Of a stretch of 64,000 bases of DNA, positions 47,217 to 54,068 are shown piece by piece. The translations under genes were made by a program, and so were the position numbers. Where the stretch lies: assembly GCF_000272475.1 (NCBI RefSeq), contig NZ_AKFJ01000007.1, positions 62,001-126,000 of the forward strand. The letters run 5' to 3'. Source of the DNA: Novosphingobium sp. Rr 2-17. GTDB taxonomy: Bacteria > Pseudomonadota > Alphaproteobacteria > Sphingomonadales > Sphingomonadaceae. The notes beneath the pieces are model-generated. The model was not told the origin of the DNA. It saw nothing but the letters and a program-made list of their open reading frames with translations, and did not search any database. Positions within the stretch are counted from its first letter, which is position 1. Each line of letters begins with the position of its first letter.

Positions 47217-47270
47217 CCTTCGCATCGTGCATACTGCAGATGCGAAGGCAATGGTGCATTTGCGAACGCA
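47217..47270. promoter_or_regulatory. Inverted and direct repeats upstream of the Rieske gene
   Basis: In the 100-base gap before the Rieske start, CCTTCGCATC and GATGCGAAGG form a perfect 10-bp inverted repeat with a 12-base spacer (47217-47248). Overlapping it, TGCAGATGCGAAGGCA (47235-47250) and TGCATTTGCGAACGCA (47255-47270) are direct repeats with 13 of 16 identities and a 20-bp period. Direct repeats two helical turns apart are the usual binding pattern of AraC/XylS regulators. Confidence 0.5.
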
Positions 47271-47271
47271 G

Positions 47272-47757
47272 TTATTCGCTGGTGTACCCTTCCGGGATTT
47301 TCGGCGGATCGCCGGCCTTGCCCCACAAGATGATCTCGTTGCCCCAAGGGTCACAGAAGGCGTGGTTCAACCCGTTGAACGTGCCCCAGAAGTGGTTGCG
47401 CCACAGGATCGTCGCGCCGCGTTCTTCGGCGGCGGACAGGATGCGCTCGGGGGTGTCATCATCGGCGATCAGCACCCAGATGCGCGGCTTGCGACCTTGC
47501 GTGGCGATCGCACGAGGCTCGGCCCCTGCGGCATCGGGATAGGGGCGGGCGTTGGCGGGATCGAAGATGCCCAGGTGCAAGTTGCCGATCGCGCTTTCGC
47601 TGCCATCGGGGTTGGCGAAGTTCCCGCCCGGCACCATGCGGTGATAGACGCCCTCGGGCTTGTGATCGTCGCGCCAGCCGAAGACTTCGGCGTAGAAGCG
47701 AGCGGCAGCGGCCGGATCATCGGCGGGCATATCCACGAAGATGAGCGTGTTGGGCAT
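47272..47757 (-). CDS. VOC-superfamily (glyoxalase/dioxygenase fold) protein
   Basis: The 161-residue protein has paired beta-alpha-beta-beta-beta modules: TLIFVDMPADDPAAAARFYAE at the start and PRIWVLIADDD, FNGLNHAFCDPWGNEIILW in the second half. Metal-ligand candidates are the His and Glu in the last strand. VOC proteins include isomerases, extradiol dioxygenases and resistance proteins; the role here is not clear. It lies upstream of the Rieske gene on the same strand. Confidence 0.83.
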   Translation of the reverse strand: MPNTLIFVDMPADDPAAAARFYAEVFGWRDDHKPEGVYHRMVPGGNFANPDGSESAIGNLHLGIFDPANARPYPDAAGAEPRAIATQGRKPRIWVLIADDDTPERILSAAEERGATILWRNHFWGTFNGLNHAFCDPWGNEIILWGKAGDPPKIPEGYTSE

Positions 47758-47879
47758 GGTTGTCGTTGTCCTCTGGTCGTTTGCGCGGGCGTTTCACCGC
47801 TCGCGCGTCTTTACCGCACCGCTGTGCGCCAAGCAGCGGCGCGGCGCTTGGTCGGCAGCGTCCGGTTTGTTGACCGCGT

Positions 47880-47912
47880 AGTACGACAGGTCGTGCGCAG
47901 TACGACAGGTCG
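47880..47912. promoter_or_regulatory. Two identical 14-bp direct repeats in the VOC/formamidase divergent promoter
   Basis: AGTACGACAGGTCG occurs at 47880-47893 and again at 47899-47912, a 19-bp period, in the 255-base gap between divergent VOC and formamidase starts. Exact tandem direct repeats about two turns apart fit an AraC-family operator. The fused AraC-formamidase protein is the obvious candidate to bind, by inference. Confidence 0.5.
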
Positions 47913-48012
47913 AGGCCACGCCAAGTTCTAGGGCGCAGTTCGGCAAGACCCTCGATGCCCTAACTCGCCAATGTGCCGGGGTACGAACGACATGCAGTAT
48001 AAGGGGCAACGA

Positions 48013-49110
48013 ATGGCGTCAGTAACCTCTCTCGGCACGGTCCGGGCGCAACAGCAAGCGCGCCCGTCGGCCTTGTGGCATTTGAAGGCCACGCCGGAGA
48101 CCATTCACTGGGGCTACTTCTCGCCCGACATCAAGCCGGCGCTCACGATCAAGAGCGGCGATCTGGTCCATGCCGAAGCGGTTACCCACCACGCCGGCGA
48201 CGCGCCCGAGCTGATGTTCGACGAAGGCGTGGAGCGCATCTTCCGCGAGGTCGATCCTTCCACCCGCGCGCCCGGCGTCCACATCATGACCGGCCCGATC
48301 TACATCGAGGATGCAGAGCCGGGCGACATGATCGAGGTGCGTTATCTGCAGATGACGCCGCGCTGCAACTACGGCTCGAACCTCGCCGCCAATTGGGGGC
48401 ATCTGTACGAAGAGTTCGGCAAGCAAGAGCGCGTGACGATCTACGAGCTCGATCCCGTCGCCAACACCGCGCATGGCCTTTACGCCTATGACTTCCCCGG
48501 CGAATACCTGATCCCCGGCACCATCACCAATTGCCCCGAGTGCGATCGCCATCCCGCGCTGCCCGGCATCACCATCCCCGCCCGCCCGCACCTGGGCACC
48601 GCCGGGGTCGCGCCAGCAGTCAACGAGCCGGTCTCGACCATTCCGCCGGGCTTGCACGGTGGCAACATCGACAACTGGCGCATCGGCGCTGGCGCGACGA
48701 TGTTCTACAAGTGCCAGGTCAAGGGCGGCTTGTTCTCGATCGGCGACCCGCACATCAGCCAGGGCGACGGCGAGATCAGCGGCACTGCGATCGAGGCTTC
48801 GCTTGACTGCTTGTTCCAGATCATCCTGCGCAAGGATTTCGATTTCCCCTCGCCCCTGCTGGAAACGCCCGAGAACTGGATCGTCCACGGCTTTGGCGAA
48901 GACTTGGACCAGGCGATGAAGAAATGCTCGATGGACATGCTCCACTTGCTGCACGAGCATCAGGGCCTGTCCAAGAACGACGCCTACTCGCTGATGAGCG
49001 TGGCGACCGACTTTGGCGTGACCCAAGTGGTAGACGGCACCCTGGGCGTCCACGCCCGCATCGAACGCCGGCTGTTCCCCCAGAAGGGCACCGTCACCGA
49101 CCCGAAATGA
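48013..49110 (+). CDS. Acetamidase/formamidase family protein
   Basis: This 365-residue stand-alone FmdA/AmdA amidase has ETIHWGYFSPDIKPAL, AVTHHAGD, GVHIMTGPIYIEDAEPGDMI, the acidic/His metal residues in the centre and IGDPHISQGDGEISGTAIEA. It hydrolyses formamide or short aliphatic amides to the acid and ammonia. ATG at 48013 (MASVTSLGTV) with AAGGGG 6 bases upstream was chosen over an ATG at 47992. It is a paralogue of the enzyme half of the fusion at 43477. Confidence 0.88.
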   Translation: MASVTSLGTVRAQQQARPSALWHLKATPETIHWGYFSPDIKPALTIKSGDLVHAEAVTHHAGDAPELMFDEGVERIFREVDPSTRAPGVHIMTGPIYIEDAEPGDMIEVRYLQMTPRCNYGSNLAANWGHLYEEFGKQERVTIYELDPVANTAHGLYAYDFPGEYLIPGTITNCPECDRHPALPGITIPARPHLGTAGVAPAVNEPVSTIPPGLHGGNIDNWRIGAGATMFYKCQVKGGLFSIGDPHISQGDGEISGTAIEASLDCLFQIILRKDFDFPSPLLETPENWIVHGFGEDLDQAMKKCSMDMLHLLHEHQGLSKNDAYSLMSVATDFGVTQVVDGTLGVHARIERRLFPQKGTVTDPK

Positions 49111-49142
49111 CCAGTTAAGTCTCCCTCCTGACGGAGCACCTC

Positions 49143-49176
49143 AAAAGCCCGGCTCGCAAGAGCTGGGCTTTTTTTT
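49143..49176 (+). terminator. Intrinsic terminator after the formamidase gene
   Basis: AGCCCGGCTC pairs with GAGCTGGGCT (one G-U wobble) around GCAA, followed by eight T residues and preceded by AAA. This is a textbook intrinsic terminator 33 bases past the stop. Confidence 0.9.
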
Positions 49177-49227
49177 GGGTGGGGCATTTCATTGCGAAGG
49201 CCACTTGCCGTCTGTAAAATCAGAAGG

Positions 49228-49668
49228 ATGAGCAAGCTCACTCTGAGATATGAATTTGACCCCAGCTTCTTCGACCCTCGACTATCGCGCGACGATTTTG
49301 GAACCCTTTCCATATCGGTCGTTACCGATCGCTTTTCAGGAAGCGGTAGATTCTGGGTTCAGTGGCAAGATGTGAAAGAGTTCGGGGAAGCGCTCGGTGC
49401 GTACCCGATCACTCAGGATAGGCCAGTCATTGGGCAGTGGGGCTATGACAAGCAGGAAGGCGACGACCTGATCTTGCGCATAGAAGTCTCGCCAGCAGAT
49501 GCGCGCGGAAATCTAATTGTTCGATTTGAAGTGGCGGAACGGTCTGAAGATCCTGGCCGAGTCAAAGGCTCGTTTTTGACGAATTATCAAGATCTACAAG
49601 CTTTCCGCATCGGCATAGCGCAGCTTATGAAAAATGAGGTCGAGCACGCTGTTTTGACTGGGCAGTAG
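49228..49668 (+). CDS. Hypothetical protein of unknown family
   Basis: The 146-residue acidic protein (MSKLTLRYEFDPSFFDPRLS at the start, then WVQWQDVKEFGEAL and QGW-type aromatic residues, ending KNEVEHAVLTGQ) has no motif that I recognise. Its codon use is clearly less GC-rich than its neighbours, and it sits between a strong terminator and a REP-like element, which suggests a separately acquired cargo gene. ATG at 49228 follows AGAAGG closely; an upstream in-frame start at 49192 is less likely. Confidence 0.6.
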   Translation: MSKLTLRYEFDPSFFDPRLSRDDFGTLSISVVTDRFSGSGRFWVQWQDVKEFGEALGAYPITQDRPVIGQWGYDKQEGDDLILRIEVSPADARGNLIVRFEVAERSEDPGRVKGSFLTNYQDLQAFRIGIAQLMKNEVEHAVLTGQ

Positions 49669-49720
49669 CCTTGGAATATCAAGAATTCGAAGGCTACCCA
49701 GCCTGATCCTCCTGAATTCC

Positions 49721-49768
49721 CGTCACCCCGGCGAAGGCCAGGGCCCAGCCGCCCTCGCTGGGGTGATG
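49721..49768. repeat. REP-like imperfect palindrome
   Basis: CGTCACCCCGGCGAAGG pairs imperfectly with CCCTCGCTGGGGTGATG. The CGTCACCCCGGCGAA core is a second palindrome family, distinct from the CGTCATTGCGAGC type. It lies between the convergent hypothetical gene and an MFS gene. Confidence 0.6.
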
Positions 49769-49802
49769 AGGACGAGATAGTGGGTAGACTAACTGGAGCG
49801 GC

Positions 49803-51080
49803 TCACCCCACCGCCAGCGCCATTTCCCTACCAATCGCCCCATCCGCCCGCTTGCGCAGCAGCGTCCGTCCGTCCGCGCCGATGCCGGGGAGGAAGAACA
49901 GCAGGCTCATGCCTGCGGCTAGCGTCACGATGATGGCGATGGCGGCTTGGTCGTAGCTGCCGGTGCGGCCGTAGCTAAGGTCCATCAGCGTCGGCGTCAG
50001 GCCCTGGGCGAGGATCACGGCGGCGTAGAGGACGGCGTTGATGGTGCCGAAGTGCTTGAGGCCGAAATAGCGCGAGCAGAAGTAGGATAGCGCCCCGTAT
50101 TCCGCGCCCATACCCACGCCCAGCAACACGCCGGCGCCGGTCATGGTCAGGCTGCCGTGGCCGAACTGGAGGAGGCCCAGGCCCACCATCGCGGCGGCGT
50201 ACATCGGCACCACCAGCAGCGGGGTGCGGAAGCGGTCGAGCATCCCGCCGGTCACGCATTGCCATGCGGCAGTGACGAGCGCGAAGATCACGACGATGCC
50301 GGTCGCCTCGCCCAGGCCAAAGCCACGGTCGGTCATCATCGGGACGACGTGGGTGAACACCGCGGTCATGCCGCCAGCACCGCTCGCCACGGCCGTCAGC
50401 AGCAGCCAGAAGCGACCGGTGTGCGCGGCCTCAGACAAGGACATCCCCTCGACCACGCGGGCGGGCGCGGCGGCGTTGGGGGCTTTTTCGGGGCTGTCGT
50501 GCAGCCAGAACCACATCATCGGAAAGCCGATTGCCAGCACGAGAGCGCCGAGCGCCACGTACGTCCCACGCCAGCCCAGCTCCGGCAGCAGCAAGCCCGC
50601 GACGATCGGCATCACCGTGGCGCCCACGCCGTTGCCCACGCCTGCGGTCACGCCCAGCATCAGGCCGCGCCGACCGTCGAACCAGTGCGAAACCACTTTG
50701 GCGATCATCGGCGAGGCGCAGAAGGCACCTGCAAGCCCGATCGCGCCGTACTGCGCATAGAACAGCCAGATGTTGCTGCTGGTCTGCGAAAGCAGCATGA
50801 CCATCAGCCCCAGAACCACGTTGCCGGTCAGGATCAGCGGGCGCGCCCCGAATCTGTCCATCGCCCGGCCAATGAAGGGATAGCTCGCCGCTGCCAGCAC
50901 CGCGATCAGTCCCAGCACGCCCGATACTTGCGCGCGGCTCCACCCGGTGTCGTGCGTGATCGGCACCAGGAATGTGCCGAAAGTGGCGCTCACGGCGGCC
51001 GTAATGCACACCATATTGCCAGTGGTTGCAGCGATGGCGAGGCGGGTGGCGGCGCTCCGGTCCGGGGTGGCATCGAGCAT
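49803..51080 (-). CDS. MFS transporter
   Basis: The 425-residue transporter has twelve predicted membrane segments, the loop 2-3 signature GRAMDRFGARPLILTG and the mid-protein loop LHDSPEKAPNAAAPARVVEG. It belongs to the monocarboxylate/oxalate-formate-like group, like 37247-38488. ATG at 51080 (MLDATPDRSAATRLA) was chosen; the longer upstream frame overlaps the divergent promoter region. It is divergent from the LigB-type dioxygenase gene. Confidence 0.87.
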   Translation of the reverse strand: MLDATPDRSAATRLAIAATTGNMVCITAAVSATFGTFLVPITHDTGWSRAQVSGVLGLIAVLAAASYPFIGRAMDRFGARPLILTGNVVLGLMVMLLSQTSSNIWLFYAQYGAIGLAGAFCASPMIAKVVSHWFDGRRGLMLGVTAGVGNGVGATVMPIVAGLLLPELGWRGTYVALGALVLAIGFPMMWFWLHDSPEKAPNAAAPARVVEGMSLSEAAHTGRFWLLLTAVASGAGGMTAVFTHVVPMMTDRGFGLGEATGIVVIFALVTAAWQCVTGGMLDRFRTPLLVVPMYAAAMVGLGLLQFGHGSLTMTGAGVLLGVGMGAEYGALSYFCSRYFGLKHFGTINAVLYAAVILAQGLTPTLMDLSYGRTGSYDQAAIAIIVTLAAGMSLLFFLPGIGADGRTLLRKRADGAIGREMALAVG

Positions 51081-51233
51081 GGCGGGCTTCCTTGAATGGC
51101 GGCACCGTGAGTAAAAGCCCGCTGGCGCGCGATCCCAAGCGTTTCTAGCACGGTCGCAACAATTCCTTCGCGCTGGCTCAAGTCTGGGAACTTGCGCACA
51201 CGCATAGGGCATACGAACTAGGAACAAAGGTCC

Positions 51234-51261
51234 GGTCACGGTCCGATTTCGACGTGACCGA
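51234..51261. promoter_or_regulatory. Inverted repeat between MFS and LigB-type dioxygenase genes
   Basis: CGGTCACG and CGTGACCG form a perfect 8-bp inverted repeat with a 12-base spacer, ending 30 bases before the dioxygenase start in a 211-base divergent gap. Its position suits an operator. The spacer matches that of the inverted repeat upstream of the Rieske gene, though the arms differ. Confidence 0.4.
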
Positions 51262-51291
51262 ACCAGGCAGACAAAAGGACGAATCGCTGCG

Positions 51292-52137
51292 ATGAACGCT
51301 CAGAGTGCAGGTGCAGGAATGACGGCGGCGGCCGCGCTGATGCCCACGTTCTTCATTCCCCATGGCGGCGGTCCGTGCTTCTTCATGGACTGGTCGGCGA
51401 TGGGCGGCCCGGCGGACACATGGGACAAGACCGAGGCGTGGTTGCGGGCGCTGGTCTCGACCCTGCCCGAAAAGCCCAAGGGCATCGTCGTCATCTCGGG
51501 TCACTGGGAGGAGAGCGCTTTCACAGCCTCCACCGCGGTCGAGCCGGGGATGATCTACGATTACTACGGCTTCCCGCCGCACACCTATCAGTTGCAGTAT
51601 CCCGCACCGGGCGATCCCGCGCTGGCCGATCGCGTCGTCTCGCTGCTGAGCGAGGCGGGGCTGCCGGCGCGCACCGATCCGTCGCGCGGGTTTGACCATG
51701 GCGTGTTCGTGCCGTTCCTGCTGGTCGATCCTGAGGCCGCGATCCCGGTGGTGCCGCTCTCGCTCAAGTCCGATCTCGATCCAGCCGAGCACATGGCGGC
51801 GGGCCGCGCGCTGGCGCCTTTGCGCGAGGAAGGCATCCTGATCGTCGGTTCGGGCATGAGCTACCACAACATGCGCGGCTTCCGCACGCCGGCTGCCACC
51901 CGCCCGTCCGCCGTGTTCGACCAGTGGTTGACCACGACGATCGAGGCATCGCCGCAAGACCGTGCGACGGGCCTGGAGCATTGGGCCGACGCGCCTGCCG
52001 GTCGCTTGTCCCACCCGCGTGAGGAGCATCTGCTGCCGCTGATGATCGCGGCGGGTGCGGGCGCGGACTCCGAAGGCGCCAAGGTGTTCGGGGACAACGT
52101 GATGATGGCGGACATTTCGGCCTTCCGCTTCGGCTGA
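51292..52137 (+). CDS. Class III extradiol ring-cleavage dioxygenase (LigB/DODA type)
   Basis: The 281-residue single-subunit enzyme resembles YgiD/4,5-DOPA-dioxygenases of the LigB superfamily. Metal and catalytic residues appear in FIPHGGGP (His24), VISGHWEE (His71), FDHGVFVP (His136), SGMSYHNMRGF (His192) and LSHPREEHLLP. These enzymes open catechol-type rings with O2 and a non-haem metal. It is followed by the AtzG-like/AtzE-like pair, suggesting that the ring-cleavage product carries an amide or amine. Confidence 0.87.
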   Translation: MNAQSAGAGMTAAAALMPTFFIPHGGGPCFFMDWSAMGGPADTWDKTEAWLRALVSTLPEKPKGIVVISGHWEESAFTASTAVEPGMIYDYYGFPPHTYQLQYPAPGDPALADRVVSLLSEAGLPARTDPSRGFDHGVFVPFLLVDPEAAIPVVPLSLKSDLDPAEHMAAGRALAPLREEGILIVGSGMSYHNMRGFRTPAATRPSAVFDQWLTTTIEASPQDRATGLEHWADAPAGRLSHPREEHLLPLMIAAGAGADSEGAKVFGDNVMMADISAFRFG

Positions 52138-52194
52138 ACCGCGCGGCTTGCTGATCGATCGGTCTTGCCGCGTGACGGCGAGGCTGTAAGGGTG

Positions 52195-52214
52195 CCCTCG
52201 ATACCGTACGAGGG
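52195..52214 (+). promoter_or_regulatory. Hairpin masking the ribosome binding site of the AtzG-like gene
   Basis: CCCTCG and CGAGGG pair around an 8-base loop. The right arm is part of the GAGGGAG ribosome binding site of the GTG start at 52226, so folding would hide it. The stem is short; translational control is only a possibility. Confidence 0.3.
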
Positions 52215-52225
52215 AGACCTGGCCC

Positions 52226-52441
52226 GTGGCCGACGATAGCGCCGAGACCGTCAGCAGCAAAGCCGCCGCTCCCACGCACGATACCGTGCGCGTGCGGCTG
52301 GCCGAGGCGGGGTTCGCCGTGCCGCAGGAGAACCTCTCCGGCGTGCTCGCCAACCTGACCGTGCTGCACGATCACGTCGCCACCTTGCGCGGCTTCGCGC
52401 TCGACCCGCGCAGTGCCAGCGCGATGCGCTTCGAGGTTTGA
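52226..52441 (+). CDS. AtzG-like small subunit (DUF4089)
   Basis: The 71-residue protein (core VRVRLAEAGFAVPQENLSGV, then TVLHDHVATLRGFALDP) fits the DUF4089/AtzG/HpxX family. AtzG is a GatC-like small partner that binds and stabilises the amidase AtzE in 1-carboxybiuret hydrolysis. It starts with GTG, and only 2 bases separate it from the amidase ATG, so the two are certainly co-translated. Confidence 0.8.
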   Translation: MADDSAETVSSKAAAPTHDTVRVRLAEAGFAVPQENLSGVLANLTVLHDHVATLRGFALDPRSASAMRFEV

Positions 52442-52443
52442 GC

Positions 52444-53784
52444 ATGACGCCGACGGCCCGCACGATCGCCGCCACCGTTCACGCCAAACAGCAGAGCGCG
52501 GTCTCGCTGTGCGAAGCGGCGATTGCCCGCGCCGAGGCGCTGGGGCCGGAACGGTCGGGCTTTACCCGGTTGCTGAAACGGCGCGCGCTGATCCGGGCAG
52601 CGGCAGTGGACAAGCTGGTCGAGGCCGGGCTCGATCCCGGACCATTGGCCGGCGTGCCGTTCGGCGTGTCCGACCAGTTCGACGTTTCGGGCGAGATCAC
52701 CACAGTCGGCTCGCGCACCCGGCTGCACGCGCCGTTCGCCAGCCGCGACGCCCGCGCGATCGCGCTGCTGGAGGCCGCCGGCGCGGTGCTGATCGGCACC
52801 CAGACGATGGACGAGTACAACTATGGCTTCACCGCCACCAACGCCCACTTCGGCACCGTGCGCAATCCGCACGACCAAGCGCGGCTGGCCGGCGGCGCTG
52901 CGGGCGGATCGGCGGTTGCGGTGGCGACCGGGACCGTCGCGTTCTCGCTGGCGGTGGACACCAATGGTTCGGTGCGCGTGCCCGCCGCGCTGTCTGGCGT
53001 GATCGGCCTCAAGCCCACGTACGGCGATCTGCCGCGCCAAGGCTGCTATCCCTTCGTTGAGAGCCTCGACGTGCCCGGCGTGCTGGCGCGTGATGTCGAC
53101 GATCTGGCGCTCGTGCGCGACATCCTGCGTGAAGGGCGCGCCGAGACGGGCGACGCCCAGCCTCAGGACATCGCCTTCGGCCGGTTGATGAGCTGGTTCG
53201 ACGCCAACATGACCGCCGAGATGCGCACCGCGCTCGATGGGTTCTGGAACCGGCTGGGCCGCGTAGCCTTCGAACTGCCGCACTCCGAAATCGCGCGCGC
53301 TGCCGCTTCGGTCATCATCGCCGCCGAAGGGGCCAGCCTGCTGCGCCCGGCGCTGGAAGCCAACCTCGATCAGTTCGAGCCGCCGGTGCGCGATCGCATG
53401 CTGGCGGGCCTGCTCGTCACTAGTGACGAATACCTGACCGCCCAGCGCTTCCGCAGTTGGGTCCAGGCAAAGGTCCGCCGCCAGTTCGAGCTGTGCGACG
53501 TGCTGTTCACCCCTGCCGCCCCCGGCTACGCGCCGCTGATCGCCGAGCCGACGATGACGTTCGAAGGCCAGCAGATCCCGGCGCGCAGCCACTTGGGCAT
53601 TTACACCCAGCCCATCAGCCTGGTCGGCTTGCCGGCGCTGGTGCTGCCGCTGGCGGGCACGTTCCCGGCGCCGCTTGGGGTGCAACTGATCGCGGCAGCC
53701 GGCAACGAACCGCTACTGCTGCGCGCCGCGCGGCAACTGGTGGACATGGGGCTTTGCGCAGTGCCGGTGCCGCCAGAGAGTTGA
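52444..53784 (+). CDS. AtzE-like amidase-signature protein with altered catalytic triad
   Basis: The 446-residue protein has the amidase-signature fold and pairs with the AtzG-like subunit. The family uses a Ser-cisSer-Lys triad. Here the motif that normally holds Lys reads GVPFGVSDQFDV, with Ser76 in its place. The GGSSGGS loop reads GGAAGGS, with Ala152 at the cis-Ser position. Only the nucleophile is kept, Ser176 in DTNGSVRVPAAL; its 24-residue distance from position 152 is the family spacing. The codons (TCC, GCT GCG) are clear of stops or shifts. It may be a pseudo-enzyme, a scaffold or a catalyst using other chemistry. ATG at 52444 follows GAGG. Confidence 0.88.
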   Translation: MTPTARTIAATVHAKQQSAVSLCEAAIARAEALGPERSGFTRLLKRRALIRAAAVDKLVEAGLDPGPLAGVPFGVSDQFDVSGEITTVGSRTRLHAPFASRDARAIALLEAAGAVLIGTQTMDEYNYGFTATNAHFGTVRNPHDQARLAGGAAGGSAVAVATGTVAFSLAVDTNGSVRVPAALSGVIGLKPTYGDLPRQGCYPFVESLDVPGVLARDVDDLALVRDILREGRAETGDAQPQDIAFGRLMSWFDANMTAEMRTALDGFWNRLGRVAFELPHSEIARAAASVIIAAEGASLLRPALEANLDQFEPPVRDRMLAGLLVTSDEYLTAQRFRSWVQAKVRRQFELCDVLFTPAAPGYAPLIAEPTMTFEGQQIPARSHLGIYTQPISLVGLPALVLPLAGTFPAPLGVQLIAAAGNEPLLLRAARQLVDMGLCAVPVPPES

Positions 53785-53871
53785 TGCCGGGCTAGCGGTT
53801 TCGGGGGCCGCTACTGCGGCTCGTCATCTACCTCTCGTCGGTTGTCGTTATCCTTTTCGTCACGCCACCAA

Positions 53872-53965
53872 CTTTCGTCATTGCGAGTCGCCGAAGGCGG
53901 CGAAGCAATCCAGGGTCGCGCACCGCCCTGGATTGCTTCGCCCTGCGGGCTCGCAATGACGAAAG
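53872..53965. repeat. 94-nt REP-like palindrome, variant
   Basis: The outer arms CTTTCGTCATTGCGAG / CTCGCAATGACGAAAG are perfectly complementary and the inner arms GCGAAGCAATCCAGGG / CCCTGGATTGCTTCGC match those of the 76-nt copies. The segment between them has changed (GTCGCCGAAGGC versus CCTGCGGG). It lies between the amidase and amidohydrolase genes. Confidence 0.8.
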
Positions 53966-54068
53966 TGAGGTGGGCTTCTCGCCCGAAGCGTCAAGAATTC
54001 CACCGCGCTCGCACAAGCGGGGACGCGCGGCTAAGCTAGTATGCGGGCCAACCAAACGGCGGGAACGC

